Shown here one piece after another: positions 28,001 through 34,893 of a DNA stretch of 64,000 bases. How positions within the stretch are numbered: position 1 is the stretch's first letter; each line of letters opens with the position of its first letter. The notes beneath the pieces are model-generated. The model did not search any database. It was not told where the DNA came from and saw only the letters and a list, made by a program, of their open reading frames with translations. Source of the stretch: Hoeflea_A sp965216535 (lineage in GTDB: Bacteria > Pseudomonadota > Alphaproteobacteria > Rhizobiales > Rhizobiaceae); NCBI GenBank assembly GCA_965216535.1, contig OZ244175.1, positions 3,596,001 to 3,660,000 of the forward strand, in the 5' to 3' direction. The translations under genes and the position numbers were made by a program.

Positions 28001-28716
28001 CGCATTTCTTGAGCCCGTGCGATCATGATGCCGAAGGCAAGAATCAGCATAGCTGGGAACAGGATGACGAGAATAGCGGCAAGATACTCGGGATAGGCCG
28101 CGAAATCGGACAGTGAACGGACCTGCCAGATGCCTGGGCCGTAGGCGAGGTTTACGAAACCAAGCCCTCCGATGATCCAGAATGCTGCCAGAGCGTAAGT
28201 GGCAATCTTGGCAGACCGGCCGCCTTTGCCGTTGAGAGACCGCATGATCGCGGCACGTGACTCCCGGCTGTCGTCATTGGCGGGCGCAAAAAGCGGCGAA
28301 GACGGGTGAGTCGGAGAGGGTTTGGGCGTAGCCGGGGCCGGTGCGCCGCGCTTTTGCGGGCGGGTCTGCTGTGCCTGTTGCTGCTGGCGCGATTGCTGCC
28401 GAGGCAGACGTCCGCCCGACGGAGCACTTTCTTTTGCAGCGGGATTTGCTGGCGCGGCCTTGCTGGCTGTTCGTGCCGGTGCGGATGTAGCCGCCGATGT
28501 CCGCGGTGCCTGTTTCTTGGGTTCCGGTTCGGGCTCGCTATCCGCTTTCGCAAGCTCCGCCGCCGCAGATGCCACCTGAGCCTCAAGGTCATCCAGGGAG
28601 GGCTCGTTGGCCAAATCCATGCCGCCGTCTTCTTCAAGGTCCAGTCGCAGCGCTTCTTCCAACGCTTTGATGGGATCCTCGCCGACGGGCTTACTTTGAG
28701 CGCTTCTCTTCGCCAT
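22033..28716 (-). CDS. Giant membrane-anchored coiled-coil protein, growth-pole-ring (GPR/RgsE)-like
   Basis: 2227 residues. The N-terminus is acidic, then Pro/Ala/Gln-rich (about 60-145); two membrane segments follow (IATYALAAFWIIGGLGFVNLAY at 171-192 and YLAAILVILFPAMLILAFGIMI at about 211-232). From about 235 to 1950 it is one continuous helical region. Its centre (about 605-1405) is built of 33-residue repeats of the form SQIDTLMKESSSAIAQSV, three hendecads each, the apolipoprotein-like pattern. A Pro/Ala linker (about 1965-2070) leads to a conserved-looking 130-residue C-terminal domain. Size, topology and repeat type match the Agrobacterium GROWTH POLE RING protein and Sinorhizobium RgsE, which organise polar growth. 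Identity is inferred from architecture. Its downstream terminator was hit by the IS. Confidence 0.85.
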   Translation of the reverse strand: MAKRSAQSKPVGEDPIKALEEALRLDLEEDGGMDLANEPSLDDLEAQVASAAAELAKADSEPEPEPKKQAPRTSAATSAPARTASKAAPANPAAKESAPSGGRLPRQQSRQQQQAQQTRPQKRGAPAPATPKPSPTHPSSPLFAPANDDSRESRAAIMRSLNGKGGRSAKIATYALAAFWIIGGLGFVNLAYGPGIWQVRSLSDFAAYPEYLAAILVILFPAMLILAFGIMIARAQEMRSVARSMAELAVRLFEPETMATDNIMRVGQAVRREVSAINEGIERTIARASELETLVHSEINALEHSYSDNEVRLRSLVEGLSNEREAIVSHSERVRASIVSAHEQLREELETAGDEISNRISTSGKAVAALLDTRTTKLQDQADELTQSVSDLLQKRTEALMLSFGNSGRALAKEFDNRLDALQGNLKDHGEQLLGEFETRASSIDNNTKKLNTILNERARQLNETLISRTKEITESLTVGEQALNTGLDGVIESLNARLDEKAVNFRQSLQQHTEDTMSDLDSRSGFFDERLQGTISQLNATFDERVSEFTGAFEDRSGSLAAKLSDSLRSINDTLSGSTGTIEGILNSNATRIADGMVERTKLLEEMLASSSEEIQQKLEAKVGSVESALSDTSSRVDELMQGGTEAIGRAVGERTSALASTLESSAKSIAGLLNSGAQRINNAAIENAQHLETNLNNTAERMEGLVSFGAAAINNATSDSAEKLEATLSSNAERLQSMFREGTHALSTASNEGTQALANTLSTNSERLDALLGEGAAAVGKAVTENTHAMAVTLGSNAERIDRIIREGKDSISNSVIENTQSLSATMEETRSQIDGLMAQSTSSIRESVEGNAQVLASTMASSAAQIDGLMKESTEAITQSVEGNAQVLANTMTASADRIEGLMKDGTAAIAQSVEGNAQNLTIALNDNASQIDSLMKESSSAIAQSVEGNAQNLANTMAASASQIDTLMKESSSAIAQSVEGNAQSLANTMAASASQIDTLMKESSGAIAQSVEGNAQSLANTMAASASQIDELMKEKSEAIGRSVEGNVQVLASTMSNSGAQIDRLMKERTSAIAQSVEGNAEVLASSLSDSEIRIGTFMKESAESIARSVEGNAQTLAASMAESAANIDGMMKGNAEAITLSVEGNARTLSSMMSDSAANIDGMMKGNAEAITLSVEGNARSLSSMMSDSAAKIDGMIRENVDAIGRSVEASAQNLATTVSNSAIQIGEVMQGNSEEIARTVEDNRQKLSSTIASSATHIDQLMKNNAEAFAQSMAEGTQTLATNMSSNAAQIDEIMREGVATIGKSVTGSRHAIANTMADGAKQIDAIVDEGTQAIHNSVEHSTRALASSLGSNSERIDNLVREGATSITKSLVDNTQALELTLETNADRIETMMNSGNNAIYDTLSRESSNLINKLDETVGSMDRILTENVDKIGSTIDIRTSNMDERLATMNTALNTGLDSVTTTIETQARGMATTLREAVSEAVNQMDAEALRSTQSLEEIGDKFAEQLTTAAGSYSEAVELRMAERAESLNRQLSELTGHLSESESGILSAAQSITTAASTASDQMEKQAKSIASQFANSEKALDVRNEAVLSVLDERTRELNSLLANRASELASLIDEKAAPLVETYAERGKEITKELEVITHDSAERLRAQSAALVEALTSRTSETLSAIESAGSGLKSEVTELVEELSRSNSAMSTLVNDTASTLVDVDTKLTATTEKFASSANRAADVFSESSQMLQSNLSQLDSISKDTLGQVSNIAGSFDDHSKVLASASDLLGSAQSNLANTLEERRDALDNLSSGLVKRSEDIEKTMRSLESIIDKAFGQAQEKASSTATELSGSLNSSLDTIGSLLSDTESRSASAADKMKEAIKEAVEDAVSRFSGATEEIRKSANEIREELNETRSEIKKGVFDLPEETRESTAAMRKAVSDQIKALQDLSSIVDQSSHMLEHTGPGAPQPKPFAAAAPAPAPAAPAPVAAAPVAPAPAAPAPQPAAAQSAPQPAGLRSTLGQTAAAAPAAPRPAAPASSPAPKPSADLRTAAQPSQPPATPGSPQSIDTRKPQGEGWVRDLLRGASREEEGTVAPQRAAAPSANGRSRNPRQMVESLNSLSVDIARAIDHDASVDLWRRYQAGERDIFTRRLYTLNGQKTFEEIKAKYAQEPEFRSAVDHYIQDFEKLLTDVAKNDRDKKVTQTYLTSDTGKVYTMLAHASGRLK
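24500..26900 (-). repeat. Tandem 99-bp (33-codon) repeats within the coiled-coil gene
   Basis: Units of 33 codons recur across this stretch; those at about 25600-25910 are nearly identical at both protein and DNA level (SVEGNAQSLANTMAASAS is repeated with few changes), while outer units diverge. A second pair near 25110-25310 repeats SAANIDGMMKGNAEAITLSV. Recent duplication or gene conversion is the likely cause. Confidence 0.85.
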
Positions 28717-29129
28717 AACTGTTCAATGCCTCGTACTCTGTACATACCACCCGACATATTTGCCTGGGCGCCCGTTCCGGCCTGCTGGAGAGGAGGCAAT
28801 CCGCCGCCGCAAACTCAGTGCGATTTGCCACTTGGAACAACGCTATCGCACCGGCTCGCTCTCCGCCCGTCCTAAACGGTCGCATGCCAGCTTTCCTTTC
28901 TGGCACAGAACGGACCTGGAAACAAATTGTTGTGTGCGATTAATGGGTTCGCTTGCTTAACGAATTTCCACGGAAGCCATGGGTTCCGATCCGAAAATTC
29001 ACTTTTTTCCGTTATTTACCATGCGTTAACCATAACCGGAGATTTGCATGGCCACTCGCTTACAAATTAAGTCGATTGCGACGAATCTGGGTTGCACTGG
29101 TGTTCGCTACCTTTGGGAAGGGGAAAACC
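28717..29129. promoter_or_regulatory. Divergent control region between GPR-like gene and Hpt-like gene
   Basis: 413 bases without a convincing gene. The right half is AT-rich and contains a CtrA-like box (29015-29029) and an overlapping TTAACCAT (29026-29033). No terminator or RNA gene was recognised. Confidence 0.5.
29015..29029 (+). promoter_or_regulatory. Putative CtrA-binding box
   Basis: TTTA-N7-TTAA, one mismatch from the TTAA-N7-TTAA consensus of the cell-cycle regulator CtrA, with the downstream half extended to TTAACCAT. It lies about 100 bases upstream of the Hpt-like start. The CtrA-controlling kinase CckA is encoded in this window. Binding is inferred from the motif only. Confidence 0.45.
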
Positions 29130-29510
29130 ATGGCTATCTATGGTGAGGCTTTTGCATCTCCGGACTCCTATTGTCCATCCACGCCGTCGAGTGAACGGCC
29201 CATCGATCTGGTTCATCTGGCCCGCCGTACGGCGGGTGACAAGGATCGTGAGGCCCAGGTGCTCGGTCTGTTTGCGCGGCAGGCGCGGCAGTGTGTCAAT
29301 CAGCTTTGCGGAACCAATCACCTGGTCGGTCGGACCGACCGCCTGGCTGTGGTGCGCACCTTGCGTGGGTCCGCATCCAATGTTGGCGCATTTTGCGTGT
29401 CGCGGGTTGCGGAAAGTCTTGAGAAAGACGTGAATGACGGCATCCTGCATGATGCGTTGACCGCTGCGGTCGTGGACGTCGAGAACTTCATATCCGGACT
29501 GTCGCGATAA
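29130..29510 (+). CDS. Hpt-domain-like protein with the phospho-accepting histidine replaced by arginine
   Basis: 126 residues from ATG 29130, preceded by GGAAGGGG. The fold pattern is that of alphaproteobacterial Hpt proteins: IDLVHLARRTAGDKDREAQVLGLFARQ, then VVRTLRGSASNVGAFCVSRVAESLE. In ordinary Hpt proteins the second segment reads HTLKGSA; here position 76 is Arg (codon CGC, one transition from CAC) and the lysine after it is also Arg. It therefore cannot pass phosphate through that residue and may be a binding or inhibitory domain. It is divergent from the growth-pole-ring-like gene and has a CtrA-like box upstream. Family assignment is from pattern recognition. Confidence 0.72.
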   Translation: MAIYGEAFASPDSYCPSTPSSERPIDLVHLARRTAGDKDREAQVLGLFARQARQCVNQLCGTNHLVGRTDRLAVVRTLRGSASNVGAFCVSRVAESLEKDVNDGILHDALTAAVVDVENFISGLSR

Positions 29511-29607
29511 GGCCGACACGCCAAAAACGGCGTCCTTTCGCCGTGATTGCCGTGCTGTCCCGGTGAATTCGTCATGGGACGCTTGACTTCCACGTCAGGC
29601 TCTTTAA

Positions 29608-29634
29608 CTCCGCTGTGGGATTTGATGAGCGGAG
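29608..29634 (+). promoter_or_regulatory. Stem-loop covering the ferredoxin ribosome-binding site
   Basis: CTCCGCT (29608-29614) pairs with AGCGGAG (29628-29634) across a 13-base loop. The GGAG that would serve as ribosome-binding site for the ferredoxin ATG at 29644 lies in the 3-prime arm, nine bases from the start, so folding could limit translation. Confidence 0.35.
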
Positions 29635-29643
29635 CCGTATTCC

Positions 29644-29964
29644 ATGACGAAAATAACCTTTGTAGCCCATGGCGGGCAGCGTTTTGAGATCGATGCCGAA
29701 GATGGCTCGACGGTCATGGAAAACGCCATCCGCAACGCTGTTCCAGGGATTGAAGCGGAATGCGGCGGTGCCTGTGCCTGCGCAACATGCCACGTCTATG
29801 TCGACGAAGCCTGGTCCAATGTCGTTGGTGACCCCGACGTCATGGAAGAAGATATGCTAGACTTCGCATACGAAGTGCGTCCGACGTCGCGGCTTTCGTG
29901 CCAAATCAAGATCACGCCGGAACTCGATGGGCTGGTGGTGCAAGTGCCCGAACGTCAGGCCTGA
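29644..29964 (+). CDS. [2Fe-2S] ferredoxin, adrenodoxin/FdVI type
   Basis: A 106-residue ferredoxin. Four cluster ligands are in the adrenodoxin spacing: Cys40, Cys46, Cys49 and Cys86 (C-x5-C-x2-C, then C); Cys44 and a shared CHVY segment are also typical of bacterial FdVI/Isc-type proteins. The acidic loop VMEEDMLDFA near residue 70 is the usual partner-binding helix. It is followed 25 bases later by a ferredoxin-NADP reductase, which is likely its electron donor. Possible clients are P450-type or cluster-assembly enzymes, none of which is in the window. Confidence 0.92.
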   Translation: MTKITFVAHGGQRFEIDAEDGSTVMENAIRNAVPGIEAECGGACACATCHVYVDEAWSNVVGDPDVMEEDMLDFAYEVRPTSRLSCQIKITPELDGLVVQVPERQA

Positions 29965-29989
29965 ACAATCTCCGGGCCAGGAGGTCGCA

Positions 29990-31012
29990 ATGGAGACCGA
30001 AACCGACGTCGTCATCATCGGTGCGGGGCCCGTAGGCCTTTTTGCCGTCTTTGAACTCGGTCTCTACGACCTGAAGTGTCATCTGATCGATATCCTCGAC
30101 CGACCAGGTGGTCAGTGCGCGGAACTGTATCCGGAAAAGCCGATTTACGACATTCCGGGCTGGCCGGTCATTTCGGGGCAGGAACTCACCGACAAGCTGC
30201 TCGAACAGATCGAACCGTTTGCGCCGGAATTCCATTTCAATCGCATGGTCGCTGGCTTCGAGCGCCTGCAGGATGGGCGCTTCGCAGTCGAAACGGACGA
30301 AGGCGAGCTTTTACTTGCCAAAGTGGTCGTGATTGCAGCCGGCGGCGGTTCCTTCCAGCCAAAGCGCCCGCCCATTCCCGGAATTGATGCCTACGAGGGA
30401 AAGAGCGTCCACTATGCGGTTCGCCGAATGGAAGAGTTTCGCGGACATGATGTCCTGATCGTTGGTGGCGGTGATTCTGCTCTCGATTGGACACTCACCC
30501 TGCAACCGGTGGCGGCCTCCACGACCCTTGTTCATAGAAGACCGCAGTTTCGTGCCGCCGACGACAGTGTAAACAAGATGCGTGCGCTGGAAAGCGAGGG
30601 CGCACTCACCTTTCGACAGGGCCAGATTTCCGGGCTGACCGGCGCAGACGGCGTTTTGAGCTCAGCAACGCTGAAAAATGCTGACGGTGAGGAAGAACAG
30701 ATTGCCTGCACCCGTCTGCTGCCGTTTTTCGGACTGACTATGAAACTCGGACCCATTGCGGATTGGGGTCTCAATCTCCACGAAAACCTGATCGAGGTGG
30801 ACACCGAGAAATTCGAAACCAACATTCCCGGTGTTTTCGCCATTGGCGACATCAACTGGTACCCGGGCAAACTCAAGCTGATCTTGTCGGGCTTCCACGA
30901 GGCTGCGTTGATGACCCAGGCTGCAAAAAGGATCGTCAGCCCCGACGAAAGGGTCGTTTTTCAGTACACGACCTCATCCACAAGCCTGCAGAAGAAACTT
31001 GGCGTCAAATAG
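29990..31012 (+). CDS. Ferredoxin--NADP+ reductase, thioredoxin-reductase-like type
   Basis: 340 residues from ATG 29990, which has AGGAGG at ideal spacing; the frame extends upstream into the ferredoxin gene. FAD site VVIIGAGPVGLFAVFELGL (about 7-25), NADPH site DVLIVGGGDSALDWTL (about 152-167) and C-terminal FAD contact PGVFAIGDINWYPG. There is no CxxC redox pair, so it is not thioredoxin reductase; the layout is the TrxR-like FNR of Bacillus and alphaproteobacteria. Predicted to pass electrons from NADPH to the ferredoxin encoded just upstream. Confidence 0.92.
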   Translation: METETDVVIIGAGPVGLFAVFELGLYDLKCHLIDILDRPGGQCAELYPEKPIYDIPGWPVISGQELTDKLLEQIEPFAPEFHFNRMVAGFERLQDGRFAVETDEGELLLAKVVVIAAGGGSFQPKRPPIPGIDAYEGKSVHYAVRRMEEFRGHDVLIVGGGDSALDWTLTLQPVAASTTLVHRRPQFRAADDSVNKMRALESEGALTFRQGQISGLTGADGVLSSATLKNADGEEEQIACTRLLPFFGLTMKLGPIADWGLNLHENLIEVDTEKFETNIPGVFAIGDINWYPGKLKLILSGFHEAALMTQAAKRIVSPDERVVFQYTTSSTSLQKKLGVK

Positions 31013-31048
31013 ACGCTGACGGTTCGAAATTTGAAGCGGACTGGTGTC

Positions 31049-31909
31049 ATGCTTGAGGGATTTGACAAGAGGCAGTGGAGGCTTGCGCATGGCCGCACAC
31101 TCGATCTGGGTGAGCGTGGCCATATCATGGGCATTCTCAATGTGACACCGGACTCGTTTTCCGATGGTGGTCGGCTTGAGACTGCTGAACAGGCAGTCAA
31201 GATGGCGCTGACCATGGCGGGCGAGGGTGCCGCAATTGTCGACATCGGAGGCGAATCGACGCGACCGGGAGCAGACCCCGTCGACGCGCAGACTGAGCAA
31301 AGGCGGGTTCTTCCGGTCATTGCCGAATTGGCTCGTGTCAGCGACGTGCTGATTTCGGTAGACACCTATCGTGCGGAAACGGCGCGACTGGCTGTCAAAG
31401 CCGGTGCCCACATCGTAAACGATGTGTGGGGCCTCCAGAAGGATCCCGACATGGCGGAGACCGTGAGGCAACTGGGTGCCGGCGCATGCATCATGCACAC
31501 GGGACGGGAGCGAACAAAGGCCGACGATGTCATTGTCGATCAATTGAAGTTCCTCGGCCAGTCGCTGAGAATCGCCAGGGGCGCCGGAATCTCGGATGAC
31601 GGCATCGTTCTCGACCCGGGATTCGGGTTTGCCAAGGACACCAATGAAAACATGGAGTTAATGATGCGATTTTCAGAAATGCATCAACTTGGCTTTCCTT
31701 TGATCGCCGGTACGTCCCGCAAACGTTTCGTCGGTGCAATCAGCGGCCGCGATATGGACAATCGCGATGTCGCCACCGCGGCGACCACAGTGCTGTTGCG
31801 AATGCAGGGCGCTGCCATATTTCGAGTGCATGATGTCGCCACGAACATGGATGCGCTATCGATGACCGATGCCGGATTGGCGTTTGAATTGAATGAGGCC
31901 GCACAATGA
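31049..31909 (+). CDS. folP: Dihydropteroate synthase
   Basis: 286 residues from ATG 31049 (a TTG at 31031 is possible). It joins dihydropterin pyrophosphate to para-aminobenzoate in folate synthesis. Hallmarks: MGILNVTPDSFSDGG at the N-terminus, DIGGESTRPGA near residue 70, and the C-terminal AGTSRKRFVGAISG and TTVLLRMQGAAIFRVHDV. The length is normal. It overlaps folB by four bases (ATGA), so folP-folB-folK is a coupled folate operon. Supply of tetrahydrofolate is relevant to the serine-cycle hydroxymethyltransferase elsewhere in the window. Confidence 0.96.
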   Translation: MLEGFDKRQWRLAHGRTLDLGERGHIMGILNVTPDSFSDGGRLETAEQAVKMALTMAGEGAAIVDIGGESTRPGADPVDAQTEQRRVLPVIAELARVSDVLISVDTYRAETARLAVKAGAHIVNDVWGLQKDPDMAETVRQLGAGACIMHTGRERTKADDVIVDQLKFLGQSLRIARGAGISDDGIVLDPGFGFAKDTNENMELMMRFSEMHQLGFPLIAGTSRKRFVGAISGRDMDNRDVATAATTVLLRMQGAAIFRVHDVATNMDALSMTDAGLAFELNEAAQ

Positions 31910-32280
31910 GTGACACGATCGAGATTCGTCTGAAAAACTGCGCGTTCTTCGGTCGGCACGGAGCGCTGGAAAGCGAACACCAGCTCGGCCAGAGATTCTA
32001 TGTCGATATCGATATGGAAGTGCAGCCGACAAAGGCGCTGAGCGAGGACGATCTGGAAAGCACCGTCGACTATGGTGCCGTCTTCGAAGTGGCCCGCAGC
32101 GTGGTCCAGGAAGAGCGTTTCTATCTCATCGAAGCCCTGGCGCATCGGATCGGTACGGTGCTTTGCGAGACCTTTGCGCCCATTCGCAAAGTGTGCGTTG
32201 TCGTGAGGAAGCCCAGCGCTCCGATTGCCGGCATTCTCGACCACGCTGAGGTTCGCGTCGTCTGCGCCCGAGATGACTGA
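31906..32280 (+). CDS. folB: Dihydroneopterin aldolase
   Basis: 124 residues, usual for FolB, which cleaves dihydroneopterin to hydroxymethyl-dihydropterin and glycolaldehyde. Seen: IRLKNCAFFGRHGALESEHQLGQRFYVDI at the start, STVDYGAVFEVARS in the middle, and VCVVVRKPSAPIAGILDHAEV near the end. The ATG overlaps the folP stop; its own stop overlaps the folK start by eight bases. Confidence 0.95.
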   Translation: MSDTIEIRLKNCAFFGRHGALESEHQLGQRFYVDIDMEVQPTKALSEDDLESTVDYGAVFEVARSVVQEERFYLIEALAHRIGTVLCETFAPIRKVCVVVRKPSAPIAGILDHAEVRVVCARDD

Positions 32281-32788
32281 CCAGCACAATTTCCAAACTG
32301 TTGCCCTCGGTCTTGGTGGCAACCTGGGCGACCCGCCATCGACAATGGCGAGTGCCTTGCAGATCCTCGACAGCCACGCATCCATTGCGGTGCGCCAGGT
32401 TTCGCCGCTCTATCGAACACCGCCCTGGGGAAAGACCGATCAGGCGTGGTTCTACAATTGTTGTGCTTTGGTCGACACCGCGCTCGACCCGAAACCCATG
32501 CTGGATGCGTGTCTGGCAACCGAACAGAAGCTGAAACGGGTGCGTCGCGAGCGCTGGGGCCCGCGTGTCATTGATATCGACGTTCTCACGTACGGTTCGC
32601 GGAAAGTCGACGAAGAGGGCCTGACCATTCCGCATCCGCATATGTTTGAACGTGCATTTGTGCTGGTCCCGCTTGCGGATATTGCCGGCGACCTGATGGT
32701 TTCGAACCGCACCGTGTCAGACTGGTTGGAGCTTTGCGACACCGGCGGTATTGAACCGGCGAGCGCCGACGGGAATTGGTGGCGATAG
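32273..32788 (+). CDS. folK: 2-amino-4-hydroxy-6-hydroxymethyldihydropteridine pyrophosphokinase
   Basis: 171 residues from ATG 32273, inside the end of folB. It transfers pyrophosphate from ATP to the pterin, giving the FolP substrate. Motifs: LGLGGNLGDPPSTMA at the N-terminus, SPLYRTPPWGKTDQAWFYNC, and the signature RERWGPRVIDIDVLTYG followed by LTIPHPHMFERAFVLVPLADI. Last gene of the folate operon. Confidence 0.95.
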   Translation: MTDQHNFQTVALGLGGNLGDPPSTMASALQILDSHASIAVRQVSPLYRTPPWGKTDQAWFYNCCALVDTALDPKPMLDACLATEQKLKRVRRERWGPRVIDIDVLTYGSRKVDEEGLTIPHPHMFERAFVLVPLADIAGDLMVSNRTVSDWLELCDTGGIEPASADGNWWR

Positions 32789-32805
32789 GCGCGCTGAATG
32801 TCGAG

Positions 32806-33327
32806 TTATTTTGATCCGATCCGGCGGCTGCGCTGCAGCGTCATGCCGATGACAGGGATCAGTCGATCGCTGACCTTGACGGAGATGGTGACATCCATCG
32901 TATCCGGCGCTTTCAGATGTGCGACCATGGCGCCATTGAGCTTTTTGCGATTGATGCCGACGACGATCTTGTTGCCCTGAACCTTGGCCGAGGTGATGTC
33001 GAGGCCTTCGCCCTTCGCACCGTCAAGAAAGCGTCCGGAATACGATCGGCCTTTGCCGTTGATGAACGCCGACATTTTCTGGGAAAAGATGCCCACCCGG
33101 CAGTGGCCGTCGAGGGCGATGCCAATCGCGATTTGCGCGGCCTGATCGCCCTTTAGCTTACAGACGAATTTGGTGCCCTTGTATTTGCCGGCAACGATTT
33201 CGCCGGGGCCTCTCCACTCGCCTGAAACCGACTCGAAGAATGCCTTGTCCTTCGAACCCGCCATGGACGGCGACACGACGCCGACAGTCAGCATGAAAAG
33301 CAGGCTCAGGCACAGTCGATGCAACAT
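32806..33327 (-). CDS. Exported protein of unknown function
   Basis: 173 residues with a clear signal peptide (LCLSLLFMLTVGVVSPSMAG, likely cleaved after SMA). The mature part (KAFFESVSGEWRGPGEIVAGKYKGTKFVCKLKG) looks like a small beta-rich periplasmic protein with two cysteines. I do not recognise a named family. It is convergent with folK at 17 bases and divergent from the ArsR-type gene. Confidence 0.75.
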   Translation of the reverse strand: MLHRLCLSLLFMLTVGVVSPSMAGSKDKAFFESVSGEWRGPGEIVAGKYKGTKFVCKLKGDQAAQIAIGIALDGHCRVGIFSQKMSAFINGKGRSYSGRFLDGAKGEGLDITSAKVQGNKIVVGINRKKLNGAMVAHLKAPDTMDVTISVKVSDRLIPVIGMTLQRSRRIGSK

Positions 33328-33484
33328 TGGTCAGCTCGCGCAGTTTGAGGACGCCCCAACATCAACCGGAATGGTTAATCACCGGTTGAAATCGCTGGGA
33401 GCAAGTGTAGCAGACACGCCGATCCGGGCAAATCACGACTGCTTCAGTGCTGTCGAGCGCGTTGACGACTCGATTTTTGTAGAT

Positions 33485-33808
33485 ATGTATGGCCCTATGC
33501 AGACGCCTGATGCCGCCAAATCACTGTCAGCTTTGGGACACGAGGCCCGCCTCACTGTCTTTCGACTGCTGGTCCGCGCAGGTGCGGACGGCATGAATGT
33601 GGGTGAGATTGGCCGACATTTGAGCATTCCTCCCTCGACATTGGCGCACCACCTTTCGGCACTGGTTGATGCAGGCCTGGTTCGGCAAACCCGACACGGG
33701 CGGGAAATTCGCAATTTTGCGGACTACGATTCCATGGATCGACTGGTCGAGTTTCTCACGGCAGAATGCTGTGCGGGGGTCAAATCGGAAGCTGTGGAAC
33801 CGCTATAG
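33485..33808 (+). CDS. ArsR-family winged-helix regulator
   Basis: About 107 residues from ATG 33485; a second ATG lies at 33497. An upstream extension of the frame is rejected because it overlaps the signal peptide of the opposite gene. The HTH is plain: AAKSLSALGHEARLTVFRLLV, then MNVGEIGRHLSIPPSTLAHHLSALVDAGLVRQTRHGREI. A CC pair near the C-terminus (AECCAG) recalls metal- or metalloid-sensing ArsR proteins, but there is no classical ELCVCD box. No obvious target is adjacent, and the signal is unknown. Confidence 0.82.
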   Translation: MYGPMQTPDAAKSLSALGHEARLTVFRLLVRAGADGMNVGEIGRHLSIPPSTLAHHLSALVDAGLVRQTRHGREIRNFADYDSMDRLVEFLTAECCAGVKSEAVEPL

Positions 33809-33819
33809 CCTGAAGACGA

Positions 33820-34893
33820 CTAGCTTTCCTTCTTTGCCGATCCTGTCACCTGGCGTGTCAGATCGCCGACGAATTCGCCAATTCCCGGGCGCTTTGCTGC
33901 GCGAAATGGCATAGGGCGGCACAGATCCATAGCGGCGATGCCGATGCGAGCGGTCATCAGGCCGTTGATGACGCCCTCACCAAGTTTTGCTGAGAGACGA
34001 TTGGCGATGCCCTGGCCAAGCAACTGCTGCACCACGCCGTCGCCCATGGCCAGTGAACCGGTGACGGCAAGATGACCAATCACGTCGCGGGTCAACCGCA
34101 TCATTCCGAGTGTGCCTGGGCGTCCTCCGTAGAGATAAGAGAGGCTGCGCACCAATCGGACGGCTTCAAACAGTACGTATCCGATATCGACCAAAGCACG
34201 CGGACTGATCGCCGTGACGATGGAAACGCGTTTGGACGCACCCAGAATGAGGCTACGGGCCTGCTTGTCCAAAGGCAGGAGAAGCTCTGTTTCGGCCAGA
34301 TCGACCAGTTCTGGTCCATCGATGATCTGCTCATCGAATTCGGCGAGCCGGGCCCGGTCCCGCGCTGTCTCCGGTCGGCCGGCAAAGAGCGACTTCAAAC
34401 GTCCGACAAGTTGACGGGCCTTGGCCGGATCGCGTTGTTCGGCTGCGGTTTGTGCAAATTCGCGTAAGGCCTGGACATCGTTCAGTCGCGCCAACGCACG
34501 CACTTCGCGAACGGCGAGCGCCAGAAGCGAGAGCACACCAATGGCAACAAGGCCTGATGCCGCCCATCCGAGAATTTCGGAACGCAGGAAAAAGTCTCGA
34601 ATGAGACTGTCGAGCCAGACGCCGAATGCCAATGAGAACACCAGCCCGAACGCGGTAACGGCGATCTTGAAGAAGGACAATCGTCGCGGACGTGGCGCCG
34701 CCACCTCAGGTGTGAGCTCCGCGAAGGCGGCTTCTTCATCCAGGGCTTCATCGCCAACAAACGGATCGACCGTGTCCTCGACGATCGTATCGGCCTCGCT
34801 GACCGATACGGGTTTCCTCGGGAGTGTCGGTGGCGTCTCGGCTACGACCTCGTCCTCGACGGGAACCGCTCTGGGTTTGCGCTGTTTGGTCAT
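33820..34893 (-). CDS. YcjF/TIGR01620-family membrane protein (DUF697)
   Basis: 357 residues with a charged, proline-rich N-terminus, then two membrane segments (FFKIAVTAFGLVFSLAFGVWL and ILGWAASGLVAIGVLSLLALAV, about residues 75-130) and a C-terminal DUF697-like region (GGRPGTLGMMRLTRDVIGHLAVTG). It overlaps the stop of the YcjX gene by four bases. YcjX-YcjF is a conserved pair, stress-induced in enterobacteria and of uncertain molecular role. Confidence 0.87.
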   Translation of the reverse strand: MTKQRKPRAVPVEDEVVAETPPTLPRKPVSVSEADTIVEDTVDPFVGDEALDEEAAFAELTPEVAAPRPRRLSFFKIAVTAFGLVFSLAFGVWLDSLIRDFFLRSEILGWAASGLVAIGVLSLLALAVREVRALARLNDVQALREFAQTAAEQRDPAKARQLVGRLKSLFAGRPETARDRARLAEFDEQIIDGPELVDLAETELLLPLDKQARSLILGASKRVSIVTAISPRALVDIGYVLFEAVRLVRSLSYLYGGRPGTLGMMRLTRDVIGHLAVTGSLAMGDGVVQQLLGQGIANRLSAKLGEGVINGLMTARIGIAAMDLCRPMPFRAAKRPGIGEFVGDLTRQVTGSAKKES

